DNA of 64,000 nt from Toxonevra muliebris (taxonomy: Eukaryota > Arthropoda > Insecta > Diptera > Pallopteridae): the NCBI GenBank assembly GCA_963691655.1, contig OY829326.1, forward strand, positions 15,302,878 to 15,366,877. Direction: 5' to 3'. Positions 39,808 through 52,294 of this stretch are shown here, piece after piece; positions within the stretch are counted from its first letter, which is position 1; each line of letters starts with the position of its first letter. The notes below the pieces were generated by a model. The model searched no databases. It saw nothing but the letters and a program-made list of their open reading frames with translations, and had not been told where the DNA came from. Position numbers and translations under genes: made by a program.

Positions 39808-40575
39808 CCGACGGTATAAAACGTCTTCTCCCCTATAGAAAAGGTGTCTGCGACAGTATAAATCGTCTTCTCCCCTATAGAAAAGGTGTCTGCGACAGTA
39901 TAAAAGTCTTCTTCCCTATAGAAAAGGTGTCTCCGACAGTATAAATCGTCTTCTCCCCTATAGAAAAGGTGTCTCCGACAGTATAAAACGTCTTCTCCCC
40001 TATAGAAAAGGTGTCTCCGACAGTATAAAACGTCTTCTCCTCTATAGAAAAGGTGTCTCCGACAGTATAAAACGTCTTCTCCCCTATAGAAAAGGTGTCT
40101 GCGACAGTATAAAAGTCTTCTTCCCTATAGAAAAGGTGTCTCCGACAGTATAAATCGTCTTCTCTCCTATAGAAAAGGTGTCTCCGACAGTATAAAATGT
40201 CTTCTCCCCTATAGAAAAGGTGTCTCCGACAGTATAAATCGTCTTCTCCCCTATAGAAAAGGTGTCTCCGACAGTATAAAACGTCTTCTTCCCTATAGAA
40301 AAGGTGTCTCCGACAGTATAAAACGTCTTCTCCCCTATAGAAAAGGTGTCTCCGACAGTATAAAACGTCTTCTCCCCTATAGAAAAGGTGTCTGCGACAG
40401 TATAAAACGTCTTCTCCCCTATAGAAAAGGTGTCTCCGACAGTATAAATCGTCTTCTCCCCTATAGAAAAGGTGTCTCCGACAGTATAAAACGTCTTCTC
40501 CCCTATAGAAAAGGTGTCTCCGACAGTATAAAACGTCTTCTCCCCTATAGAAAAGGTGTCTCCGACAGTATAAAA
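39574..40575. repeat. Segmental duplication H, right copy
   Basis: Partner of 36,768-37,769. Past its end this copy has one more AAAACG monomer before the AAAAGTC unit. The copy at 45.6 kb shares that extra monomer. Confidence 0.85.
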
Positions 40576-41234
40576 CGTCTTCTCCCCTATAGAAAAGGTG
40601 TCTCCGACAGTATAAAAGTCTTCTTCCCTATAGAAAAGGTGTCTCCGACAGTATAAATCGTCTTCTCCCCTATAGAAAAGGTGTCTCCGACAGTATAAAA
40701 CGTCTTCTCCCCTATAGAAAAGGTGTCTGCGACAGTATAAAAGTCTTCTTCCCTATAGAAAAGGTGTCTCCGACAGTATAAATCGTCTTCTCTCCTATAG
40801 AAAAGGTGTCTCCGACAGTATAAATCGTCTTCTCCCCTATAGAAAAGGTGTCTGCGACAGTATAAAAGTCTTCTTCCCTATAGAAAAGGTGTCTCCGACA
40901 GTATAAAACGTCTTCTCCTCTATAGAAAAGGTGTCTCCGACAGTATAAAACGTCTTCTCCCCTATAGAAAAGGTGTCTGCGACAGTATAAAAGTCTTCTT
41001 CCCTATAGAAAAGGTGTCTCCGACAGTATAAATCGTCTTCTCTCCTATAGAAAAGGTGTCTCCGACAGTATAAAATGTCTTCTCCCCTATAGAAAAGGTG
41101 TCTCCGACAGTATAAAACGTCTTCTCTCCTATAGAAAAGGTGTCTCCGACAGTATAAAACGTCTTCTCTCCTATAGAAAAGGTGTCTCCGACAGTATAAA
41201 ACGTCTTCTCCCCTATAGAAAAGGTGTCTCCGAC

Positions 41235-42613
41235 AGTATAAAACGTCTTCTCCCCTATAGAAAAGGTGTCTCCGACAGTATAAAACGTCTTCTCCCCTAT
41301 AGAAAAGGTGTCTGCGACAGTATAAAACGTCTTCTCCCCTATAGAAAAGGTGTCTGCGACAGTATAAAACGTCTTCTCCCCTATAGAAAAGGTGTCTGCG
41401 ACAGTATAAAACGTCTTCTCCCCTATAGAAAAGGTGTCTGCGACAGTATAAAACGTCTTCTCCCCTATAGAAAAGGTGTCTCCGATAGTATAAAACGTCT
41501 TCTCCCCTATAGAAAAGGTGTCTGCGACAGTATAAAACGTGTTCTCCCCTATAGAAAAGGTGTCTCCGACAGTATAAATCGCCTTCTCTCCTATAGAAAA
41601 GGTGTCTCCGACAGTATAAATCGTCTTCTCCCCTATAGAAAAGGTGTCTCCGACAGTATAAAACGTCTTCTCCCCTATAGAAAAGGTGTCTCCGACAGTA
41701 TAAAACGTCTTCTCCCCTATAGAAAAGGTGTCTGCGACAGTATAAAACGTCTTCTCCCCTATAGAAAAGGTGTCTGCGACAGTATAAAACGTCTTCTCCC
41801 CTATAGAAAAGGTGTCTCCGACAGTATAAAACGTCTTCTCCCCTATAGAAAAGGTGTCTCCGACAGTATAAAAGTCTTCTTCCCTATAGAAAAGGTGTCT
41901 CCGACAGTATAAATCGTCTTCTCCCCTATAGAAAAGGTGTCTCCGACAGTATAAAACGTCTTCTCCCCTATAGAAAAGGTGTCTCCGACAGTATAAAACG
42001 TCTTCTCCTCTATAGAAAAGGTGTCTCCGACAGTATAAAACGTCTTCTCCCCTATAGAAAAGGTGTCTGCGACAGTATAAAAGTCTTCTTCCCTATAGAA
42101 AAGGTGTCTCCGACAGTATAAATCGTCTTCTCTCCTATAGAAAAGGTGTCTCCGACAGTATAAAATGTCTTCTCCCCTATAGAAAAGGTGTCTCCGACAG
42201 TATAAATCGTCTTCTCTCTTATAGAAAAGGTGTCTCCGACAGTATAAATCGTCTTCTCCCCTATAGAAAAGGTGTCTCCGACAGTATAAAACGTCTTCTT
42301 CCCTATAGAAAAGGTGTCTCCGACAGTATAAAACGTCTTCTCCCCTATAGAAAAGGTGTCTCCGACAGTATAAAACGTCTTCTCCCCTATAGAAAAGGTG
42401 TCTGCGACAGTATAAAACGTCTTCTCCCCTATAGAAAAGGTGTCTCCGACAGTATAAATCGTCTTCTCCCCTATAGAAAAGGTGTCTCCGACAGTATAAA
42501 ACGTCTTCTCCCCTATAGAAAAGGTGTCTCCGACAGTATAAAACGTCTTCTTCCCTATAGAAAAGGTGTCTCCGACAGTATAAAACGTCTTCTCCCCTAT
42601 AGAAAAGGTGTCT
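41235..42613. repeat. Segmental duplication J, left copy
   Basis: It matches 49,327-50,704 at offset 8,092 bp, dropping to 8,091 at 49,941, where the partner has GAAAGG for GAAAAGG. It shares TCCGATAG, CGTGTTCTCC, TAAATCGCC, AAAATG and CTCTCTTATAG units in the same order. Confidence 0.85.
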
Positions 42614-45564
42614 GCGACAGTATAAAATGTCTTCTCCCCTATAGAAAAGGTGTCTCCGACAGTATAAAATGTCTTCTCCCCTATAGAAAAGGTGTCTCCG
42701 ACAATATAAATCGTCTTCTCTCCTATAGAAAAGGTGTCTCCGACAGTATAAATCGTCTTCTCCCCCATAGAAAAGGTGTCTCCGACAGTATAAAACGTCT
42801 TCTCCCCTATAGAAAAGGTGTCTGCGACAGTATAAAACGTCTTCTCCCATATAGAAAAGGTGTCTCCGACAGTATAAAACGTCTTCTCCCCTATAGAAAA
42901 GGTGTCTCCGACAGTATAAATCGTCTTCTCCCCTATAGAAAAGGTGTCTCCGACAGTATAAATCGTCTTCTCCCCTATAGAAAAGGTGTCTGCGACAGTA
43001 TAAACCGTCTTCTCCCCTATAGAAAAGGTGTCTCCGACAGTATAAAACGTCTTCTCCCCTATAGAAAAGGTGTCTGCGACAGTATAAAATGTCTTCTCCC
43101 CTATAGAAAAGGTGTCTCCGACAGTATAAATCGTCTTCTCTCTTATAGAAAAGGTGTCTCCGACAGTATAAAACGTCTTCTCTCCTATAGAAAAGGTGTC
43201 TCCGACAGTATAAAACGTCTTCTCCCCTATAGAAAAGGTGTCTGCGACAGTATAAAACGTCTTCTCCCATATAGAAAAGGTGTCTCCGACAGTATAAATC
43301 GTCTTCTCCCCTATAGAAAAGGTGTCTCCGACAGTATAAATCGTCTTCTCCCCTATAGAAAAGGTGTCTGCGACAGTATAAACCGTCTTCTCCCCTATAG
43401 AAAAGGTGTCTCCGACAGTATAAAACGTCTTCTCCCCTATAGAAAAGGTGTCTCCGACAGTATAAATCGTCTTCTCCCCTATAGAAAAGGTGTCTGCGAC
43501 AGTATAAAACGTCTTCTCCCCTATAGAAAAGGTGTCTCCGACAGTATAAAATGTCTTCTCCCCTATAGAAAAGGTGTCTCCGACAGTATAAATCGTCTTC
43601 TCTCCTATAGAAAAGGTGTCTCCGACAGTATAAAATGTCTTCTCCCCTATAGAAAAGGTGTCTCCGACAGTATAAATCGTCTTCTCTCTTATAGAAAAGG
43701 TGTCTCCGACAGTATAAATCGTCTTCTCCCCTATAGAAAAGGTGTCTCCGACAGTATAAAACGTCTTCTTCCCTATAGAAAAGGTGTCTCCGACAGTATA
43801 AAACGTCTTCTCCCCTATAGAAAAGGTGTCTGCGACAGTATAAAATGTCTTCTCCCCTATAGAAAAGGTGTCTCCGACAGTATAAAACGTCTTCTCCCCT
43901 ATAGAAAAGGTGTCTCCGACAGTATAAAATGTCTTCTCCCCTATAGAAAAGGTGTCTCCGACAGTATAAATCGTCTTCTCTCTTATAGAAAAGGTGTCTC
44001 CGACAGTATAAAACGTCTTCTCTCCTATAGAAAAGGTGTCTCCGACAGTATAAAACGTCTTCTCCCCTATAGAAAAGGTGTCTGCGACAGTATAAAACGT
44101 CTTCTCCCATATAGAAAAGGTGTCTCCGACAGTATAAATCGTCTTCTCCCCTATAGAAAAGGTGTCTCCGACAGTATAAATCGTCTTCTCCCCTATAGAA
44201 AAGGTGTCTGCGACAGTATAAACCGTCTTCTCCCCTATAGAAAAGGTGTCTGCGACAGTATAAAACGTCTTCTCCCCTATAGAAAAGGTGTCTCCGACAG
44301 TATAAAACGTCTTCTCCCCTATAGAAAAGGTGTCTCCGACAGTATAAAATGTCTTCTCCCCTATAGAAAAGGTGTCTCCGACAATATAAATCGTCTTCTC
44401 TCCTATAGAAAAGGTGTCTCCGACAGTATAAAATGTCTTCTCCCCTATAGAAAAGGTGTCTCCGACAGTATAAAACGTCTTCTCTCCTATAGAAAAGGTG
44501 TCTCCGACAGTATAAAACGTCTTCTCTCCTATAGAAAAGGTGTCTCCGACAGTATAAAACGTCTTCTCCCCTATAGAAAAGGTGTCTCCGACAGTATAAA
44601 ACGTCTTCTCCCCTATAGAAAAGGTGTCTCCGACAGTATAAAACGTCTTCTCCCCTATAGAAAAGGTGTCTGCGACAGTATAAAACGTCTTCTCCCCTAT
44701 AGAAAAGGTGTCTGCGACAGTATAAAACGTCTTCTCCCCTATAGAAAAGGTGTCTCCGATAGTATAAAACGTCTTCTCCCCTATAGAAAAGGTGTCTGCG
44801 ACAGTATAAAACGTGTTCTCCCCTATAGAAAAGGTGTCTGCGACAGTATAAAACGTCTTCTCCCCTATAGAAAAGGTGTCTCCGACAGTATAAAACGTCT
44901 TCTCCCCTATAGAAAAGGTGTCTCCGACAGTATAAAACGTCTTCTCCCCTATAGAAAAGGTGTCTCCGACAGTATAAAAGTCTTCTTCCCTATAGAAAAG
45001 GTGTCTCCGACAGTATAAATCGTCTTCTCCCCTATAGAAAAGGTGTCTCCGACAGTATAAAACGTCTTCTCTCCTATAGAAAAGGTGTCTCCGACAGTAT
45101 AAAACGTCTTCTCCCCTATAGAAAAGGTGTCTGCGACAGTATAAAAGTCTTCTTCCCTATAGAAAAGGTGTCTCCGACAGTATAAATCGTCTTCTCTCCT
45201 ATAGAAAAGGTGTCTCCGACAGTATAAAACGTCTTCTCCCCTATAGAAAAGGTGTCTCCGACAATATAAAACGTCTTCTCCCCTATAGAAAAGGTGTCTC
45301 CGACAGTATAAAACGTCTTCTCCCCTATAGAAAAGGTGTCTCCGACAGTATAAAACGTCTTCTCCCCTATAGAAAAGGTGTCTCCGACAGTATAAAAGTC
45401 TTCTCCCCTATAGAAAAGGTGTCTCCGACAGTATAAAACGTCTTCTCCCCTATAGAAAAGGTGTCTGCGACAGTATAAAACGTCTTCTCCCCTATAGAAA
45501 AGGTGTCTCCGACAGTATAAATCGTCTTCTCCCCTATAGAAAAGGTGTCTCCGACAGTATAAAA

Positions 45565-47728
45565 CGTCTTCTCCCCTATAGAAAAGGTGTCTCCGACAGT
45601 ATAAAACGTCTTCTCCCCTATAGAAAAGGTGTCTCCGACAGTATAAAACGTCTTCTCCCCTATAGAAAAGGTGTCTCCGACAGTATAAAAGTCTTCTTCC
45701 CTATAGAAAAGGTGTCTCCGACAGTATAAATCGTCTTCTCCCCTATAGAAAAGGTGTCTCCGACAGTATAAAACGTCTTCTCTCCTATAGAAAAGGTGTC
45801 TCCGACAGTATAAAACGTCTTCTCCCCTATAGAAAAGGTGTCTCCGACAGTATAAAACGTCTTCTCCCCTATAGAAAAGGTGTCTCCGACAGTATAAAAC
45901 GTCTTCTCCTCTATAGAAAAGGTGTCTCCGACAGTATAAAACGTCTTCTCCCCTATAGAAAAGGTGTCTGCGACAGTATAAAAGTCTTCTTCCCTATAGA
46001 AAAGGTGTCTCCGACAGTATAAATCGTCTTCTCTCCTATAGAAAAGGTGTCTCCGACAGTATAAAATGTCTTCTCCCCTATAGAAAAGGTGTCTCCGACA
46101 GTATAAATCGTCTTCTCCCCTATAGAAAAGGTGTCTCCGACAGTATAAAACGTCTTCTTCCCTATAGAAAAGGTGTCTCCGACAGTATAAAACGTCTTCT
46201 CCCCTATAGAAAAGGTGTCTCCGACAGTATAAAACGTCTTCTCCCCTATAGAAAAGGTGTCTGCGACAGTATAAAACGTCTTCTCCCCTATAGAAAAGGT
46301 GTCTCCGACAGTATAAATCGTCTTCTCCCCTATAGAAAAGGTGTCTCCGACAGTATAAAACGTCTTCTCCCCTATAGAAAAGGTGTCTCCGACAGTATAA
46401 AACGTCTTCTCCCCTATAGAAAAGGTGTCTCCGACAGTATAAAACGTCTTCTCCCCTATAGAAAAGGTGTCTCCGACAGTATAAAAGTCTTCTTCCCTAT
46501 AGAAAAGGTGTCTCCGACAGTATAAATCGTCTTCTCCCCTATAGAAAAGGTGTCTCCGACAGTATAAAACGTCTTCTCTCCTATAGAAAAGGTGTCTCCG
46601 ACAGTATAAAACGTCTTCTCCCCTATAGAAAAGGTGTCTGCGACAGTATAAAAGTCTTCTTCCCTATAGAAAAGGTGTCTCCGACAGTATAAATCGTCTT
46701 CTCTCCTATAGAAAAGGTGTCTCCGACAGTATAAATCGTCTTCTCCCCTATAGAAAAGGTGTCTGCGACAGTATAAAAGTCTTCTTCCCTATAGAAAAGG
46801 TGTCTCCGACAGTATAAAACGTCTTCTCCTCTATAGAAAAGGTGTCTCCGACAGTATAAAACGTCTTCTCCCCTATAGAAAAGGTGTCTGCGACAGTATA
46901 AAACGTCTTCTCCCCTATAGAAAAGGTGTCTGCGACAGTATAAAACGTCTTCTCCCCTATAGAAAAGGTGTCTGCGACAGTATAAAACGTCTTCTCCCCT
47001 ATAGAAAAGGTGTCTGCGACAGTATAAAACGTCTTCTCCCCTATAGAAAAGGTGTCTCCGACAGTATAAAACGTCTTCTCCCCTATAGAAAAGGTGTCTG
47101 CGACAGTATAAAACGTGTTCTCCCCTATAGAAAAGGTGTCTCCGACAGTATAAATCGCCTTCTCTCCTATAGAAAAGGTGTCTCCGACAGTATAAATCGT
47201 CTTCTCCCCTATAGAAAAGGTGTCTCCGACAGTATAAAACGTCTTCTCCCCTATAGAAAAGGTGTCTCCGACAGTATAAAACGTCTTCTCCCCTATAGAA
47301 AAGGTGTCTGCGACAGTATAAAACGTCTTCTCCCCTATAGAAAAGGTGTCTGCGACAGTATAAAACGTCTTCTCCCCTATAGAAAAGGTGTCTCCGACAG
47401 TATAAAACGTCTTCTCCCCTATAGAAAAGGTGTCTCCGACAGTATAAAAGTCTTCTTCCCTATAGAAAAGGTGTCTGCGACAGTATAAAACGTGTTCTCC
47501 CCTATAGAAAAGGTGTCTCCGACAGTATAAAACGTCTTCTCCCCTATAGAAAAGGTGTCTCCGACAGTATAAAACGTCTTCTCCCCTATAGAAAAGGTGT
47601 CTCCGACACTATAAATCGCCTTCTCCCCTATAGAAAAGGTGTCTCCGACAGTATAAAACGTCTTCTCCTCTATAGAAAAGGTGTCTCCGACAGTATAAAA
47701 CGTCTTCTCCCCTATAGAAAAGGTGTCT
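45565..47728. repeat. Segmental duplication I, right copy (2,164 bp)
   Basis: Partner of 37,644-39,807. Upstream of its start the alignment continues at offset 7,879, one monomer away, so the homology is longer than the gap-free part. Confidence 0.9.
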
Positions 47729-49326
47729 GCGACAGTATAAAACGTCTTCTCCCCTATAGAAAAGGTGTCTGCGACAGTATAAAACGTCTTCTCCCCTATA
47801 GAAAAGGTGTCTGCGACAGTATAAAACGTCTTCTCCCCTATAGAAAAGGTGTCTGCGACAGTATAAAACGTCTTCTCCCCTATAGAAAAGGTGTCTCCGA
47901 TAGTATAAAACGTCTTCTCCCCTATAGAAAAGGTGTCTCCGACAGTATAAAACGTCTTCTCTCCTATAGAAAAGGTGTCTCCGACAGTATAAAACGTCTT
48001 CTCCCCTATAGAAAAGGTGTCTGCGACAGTATAAAAGTCTTCTTCCCTATAGAAAAGGTGTCTCCGACAGTATAAATCGTCTTCTCCCCTATAGAAAAGG
48101 TGTCTCCGACAGTATAAAACGTCTTCTCTCCTATAGAAAAGGTGTCTCCGACAGTATAAAACGTCTTCTCTCCTATAGAAAAGGTGTCTCCGACAGTATA
48201 AAACGTCTTCTCTCCTATAGAAAAGGTGTCTCCGACAGTATAAAACGTCTTCTCCCCTATAGAAAAGGTGTCTGCGACAGTATAAAACGTCTTCTCCCCT
48301 ATAGAAAAGGTGTCTGCGACAGTATAAAACGTCTTCTCCCCTATAGAAAAGGTGTCTGCGACAGTATAAAACGTCTTCTCCCCTATAGAAAAGGTGTCTG
48401 CGACAGTATAAATCGTCTTCTCCCCTATAGAAAAGGTGTCTGCGACAGTATAAAAGTCTTCTTCCCTATAGAAAAGGTGTCTCCGACAGTATAAAACGTC
48501 TTCTCCTCTATAGAAAAGGTGTCTCCGACAGTATAAAACGTCTTCTCCCCTATAGAAAAGGTGTCTGCGACAGTATAAAACGTCTTCTCCCCTATAGAAA
48601 AGGTGTCTGCGACAGTATAAAACGTCTTCTCCCCTATAGAAAAGGTGTCTGCGACAGTATAAAACGTCTTCTCCCCTATAGAAAAGGTGTCTGCGACAGT
48701 ATAAAACGTCTTCTCCCCTATAGAAAAGGTGTCTCCGATAGTATAAAACGTCTTCTCCCCTATAGAAAAGGTGTCTCCGACAGTATAAAACGTCTTCTCT
48801 CCTATAGAAAAGGTGTCTCCGACAGTATAAAACGTCTTCTCCCCTATAGAAAAGGTGTCTGCGACAGTATAAAAGTCTTCTTCCCTATAGAAAAGGTGTC
48901 TCCGACAGTATAAATCGTCTTCTCCCCTATAGAAAAGGTGTCTCCGACAGTATAAAACGTCTTCTCTCCTATAGAAAAGGTGTCTCCGACAGTATAAAAC
49001 GTCTTCTCTCCTATAGAAAAGGTGTCTCCGACAGTATAAAACGTCTTCTCTCCTATAGAAAAGGTGTCTCCGACAGTATAAAACGTCTTCTCCCCTATAG
49101 AAAAGGTGTCTGCGACAGTATAAAACGTCTTCTCCCCTATAGAAAAGGTGTCTGCGACAGTATAAAACGTCTTCTCCCCTATAGAAAAGGTGTCTGCGAC
49201 AGTATAAAACGTCTTCTCCCCTATAGAAAAGGTGTCTGCGACAGTATAAAACGTCTTCTCCCCTATAGAAAAGGTGTCTGCGACAGTATAAAACGTCTTC
49301 TCCCCTATAGAAAAGGTGTCTCCGAT

Positions 49327-50704
49327 AGTATAAAACGTCTTCTCCCCTATAGAAAAGGTGTCTCCGACAGTATAAAACGTCTTCTCCCCTATAGAAAAGG
49401 TGTCTGCGACAGTATAAAACGTCTTCTCCCCTATAGAAAAGGTGTCTGCGACAGTATAAAACGTCTTCTCCCCTATAGAAAAGGTGTCTGCGACAGTATA
49501 AAACGTCTTCTCCCCTATAGAAAAGGTGTCTGCGACAGTATAAAACGTCTTCTCCCCTATAGAAAAGGTGTCTCCGATAGTATAAAACGTCTTCTCCCCT
49601 ATAGAAAAGGTGTCTGCGACAGTATAAAACGTGTTCTCCCCTATAGAAAAGGTGTCTCCGACAGTATAAATCGCCTTCTCTCCTATAGAAAAGGTGTCTC
49701 CGACAGTATAAATCGTCTTCTCCCCTATAGAAAAGGTGTCTCCGACAGTATAAAACGTCTTCTCCCCTATAGAAAAGGTGTCTCCGACAGTATAAAACGT
49801 CTTCTCCCCTATAGAAAAGGTGTCTGCGACAGTATAAAACGTCTTCTCCCCTATAGAAAAGGTGTCTGCGACAGTATAAAACGTCTTCTCCCCTATAGAA
49901 AAGGTGTCTCCGACAGTATAAAACGTCTTCTCCCCTATAGAAAGGTGTCTCCGACAGTATAAAAGTCTTCTTCCCTATAGAAAAGGTGTCTCCGACAGTA
50001 TAAATCGTCTTCTCCCCTATAGAAAAGGTGTCTCCGACAGTATAAAACGTCTTCTCCCCTATAGAAAAGGTGTCTCCGACAGTATAAAACGTCTTCTCCT
50101 CTATAGAAAAGGTGTCTCCGACAGTATAAAACGTCTTCTCCCCTATAGAAAAGGTGTCTGCGACAGTATAAAAGTCTTCTTCCCTATAGAAAAGGTGTCT
50201 CCGACAGTATAAATCGTCTTCTCTCCTATAGAAAAGGTGTCTCCGACAGTATAAAATGTCTTCTCCCCTATAGAAAAGGTGTCTCCGACAGTATAAATCG
50301 TCTTCTCTCTTATAGAAAAGGTGTCTCCGACAGTATAAATCGTCTTCTCCCCTATAGAAAAGGTGTCTCCGACAGTATAAAACGTCTTCTTCCCTATAGA
50401 AAAGGTGTCTCCGACAGTATAAAACGTCTTCTCCCCTATAGAAAAGGTGTCTCCGACAGTATAAAACGTCTTCTCCCCTATAGAAAAGGTGTCTGCGACA
50501 GTATAAAACGTCTTCTCCCCTATAGAAAAGGTGTCTCCGACAGTATAAATCGTCTTCTCCCCTATAGAAAAGGTGTCTCCGACAGTATAAAACGTCTTCT
50601 CCCCTATAGAAAAGGTGTCTCCGACAGTATAAAACGTCTTCTTCCCTATAGAAAAGGTGTCTCCGACAGTATAAAACGTCTTCTCCCCTATAGAAAAGGT
50701 GTCT
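49327..50704. repeat. Segmental duplication J, right copy
   Basis: Partner of 41,235-42,613. It has a single-base deletion in the A-tract at about 49,941, making a 41-mer. Past the end it has one extra monomer and then continues to resemble 42.6-42.8 kb. Confidence 0.85.
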
Positions 50705-51131
50705 CCGACAGTATAAAACGTCTTCTCCCCTATAGAAAAGGTGTCTGCGACAGTATAAAATGTCTTCTCCCCTATAGAAAAGGTGTCTCCGACAGTATAA
50801 AACGTCTTCTCCCCTATAGAAAAGGTGTCTCCGACAATATAAATCGTCTTCTCTCCTATAGAAAAGGTGTCTCCGACAGTATAAATCGTCTTCTCCCCCA
50901 TAGAAAAGGTGTCTCCGACAGTATAAAACGTCTTCTCCCCTATAGAAAAGGTGTCTGCGACAGTATAAAACGTCTTCTCCCATATAGAAAAGGTGTCTCC
51001 GACAGTATAAAACGTCTTCTCCCCTATAGAAAAGGTGTCTCCGACAGTATAAATCGTCTTCTCCCCTATAGAAAAGGTGTCTCCGACAGTATAAAACGTC
51101 TTCTCCTCTATAGAAAAGGTGTCTCCGACAG

Positions 51132-51153
51132 TATAAAAAGGTGTCTCCGACAG
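51132..51153 (+). repeat. 22-bp truncated monomer
   Basis: The unit reads TATAAAA then AGGTGTCTCCGACAG. It lacks 20 bp covering the CGTCTTCTCCCCTATAG part, with the break falling between the two AAAA tracts of the monomer. Slippage between those short matching tracts would produce exactly this. It is the only unit of this length I saw. Confidence 0.95.
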
Positions 51154-52294
51154 TATAAAACGTCTTCTCCCCTATAGAAAAGGTGTCTCCGACAGTATAA
51201 AACGTCTTCTCCTCTATAGAAAAGGTGTCTCCGACAGTATAAAACGTCTTCTCTTCTATAGAAAAGGTGTCTCCGACAGTATAAAACGTCTTCTCCCCTA
51301 TAGAAAAGGTGTCTCCGACAGTATAAAACGTCTTCTCCTCTATAGAAAATGTGTCTCCGACAGTATAAATCGTCTTCTCCCCTATAGAAAAGGTGTCTCC
51401 GACAGTATAAAACGTCTTCTCCTCTATAGAAAAGGTGTCTCCGACAGTATAAAACGTCTTCTCCCCTATAGAAAAGGTGTCTCCGACAGTATAAAACGTC
51501 TTCTCCTCTATAGAAAAGGTGTCTGCGACAGTATAAACCGTCTTCTCCCCTATAGAAAAGGTGTCTCCGACAGTATAAAACGTCTTCTCCCCTATAGAAA
51601 AGGTGTCTGCGACAGTATAAAATGTCTTCTCCCCTATAGAAAAGGTGTCTCCGACAGTATAAATCGTCTTCTCTCTTATAGAAAAGGTGTCTCCGACAGT
51701 ATAAAACGTCTTCTCTCCTATAGAAAAGGTGTCTCCGACAGTATAAAACGTCTTCTCCCCTATAGAAAAGGTGTCTGCGACAGTATAAAACGTCTTCTCC
51801 CATATAGAAAAGGTGTCTCCGACAGTATAAATCGTCTTCTCCCCTATAGAAAAGGTGTCTGCGACAGTATAAACCGTCTTCTCCCCTATAGAAAAGGTGT
51901 CTCCGACAGTATAAAACGTCTTCTCCCCTATAGAAAAGGTGTCTCCGACAGTATAAATCGTCTTCTCCCCTATAGAAAAGGTGTCTGCGACAGTATAAAA
52001 CGTCTTCTCCCCTATAGAAAAGGTGTCTCCGACAGTATAAAATGTCTTCTCCCCTATAGAAAAGGTGTCTCCGACAGTATAAATCGTCTTCTCTCCTATA
52101 GAAAAGGTGTCTCCGACAGTATAAAATGTCTTCTCCCCTATAGAAAAGGTGTCTCCGACAGTATAAATCGTCTTCTCTCTTATAGAAAAGGTGTCTCCGA
52201 CAGTATAAATCGTCTTCTCCCCTATAGAAAAGGTGTCTCCGACAGTATAAAACGTCTTCTTCCCTATAGAAAAGGTGTCTCCGACAGTATAAAA

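Larger units (their letters stand above)
36768..50170. repeat. Array block 6: about 8-kb super-repeat region
   Basis: Satellite only. Three separate segments of 37-44 kb reappear at 45-52.7 kb, at offsets of 7,921, 8,092-8,091 and about 8,533 bp, in the same order. This suggests that a unit of about 8 kb was copied and then changed in length. Markers are CGTGTTCTCC (for example 39,194, 41,538, 47,115, 49,630), TCCGATAG (for example 41,486, 44,757, 47,899, 48,737, 49,324, 49,576) and GACACTATA (39,685, 47,606). Confidence 0.8.

Noticed and set aside
41843..44110. 755-codon frame, and the overlapping 238-codon frame at 42,052-42,768
   Set aside because: Both are satellite translation in different registers of the same DNA, ending where 41-bp units shift the frame.
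50143..50901. 252-codon minus-strand frame
   Set aside because: It is a duplicate of the 42,052-42,768 frame with one more monomer, created by duplication J, and has no gene-like feature.
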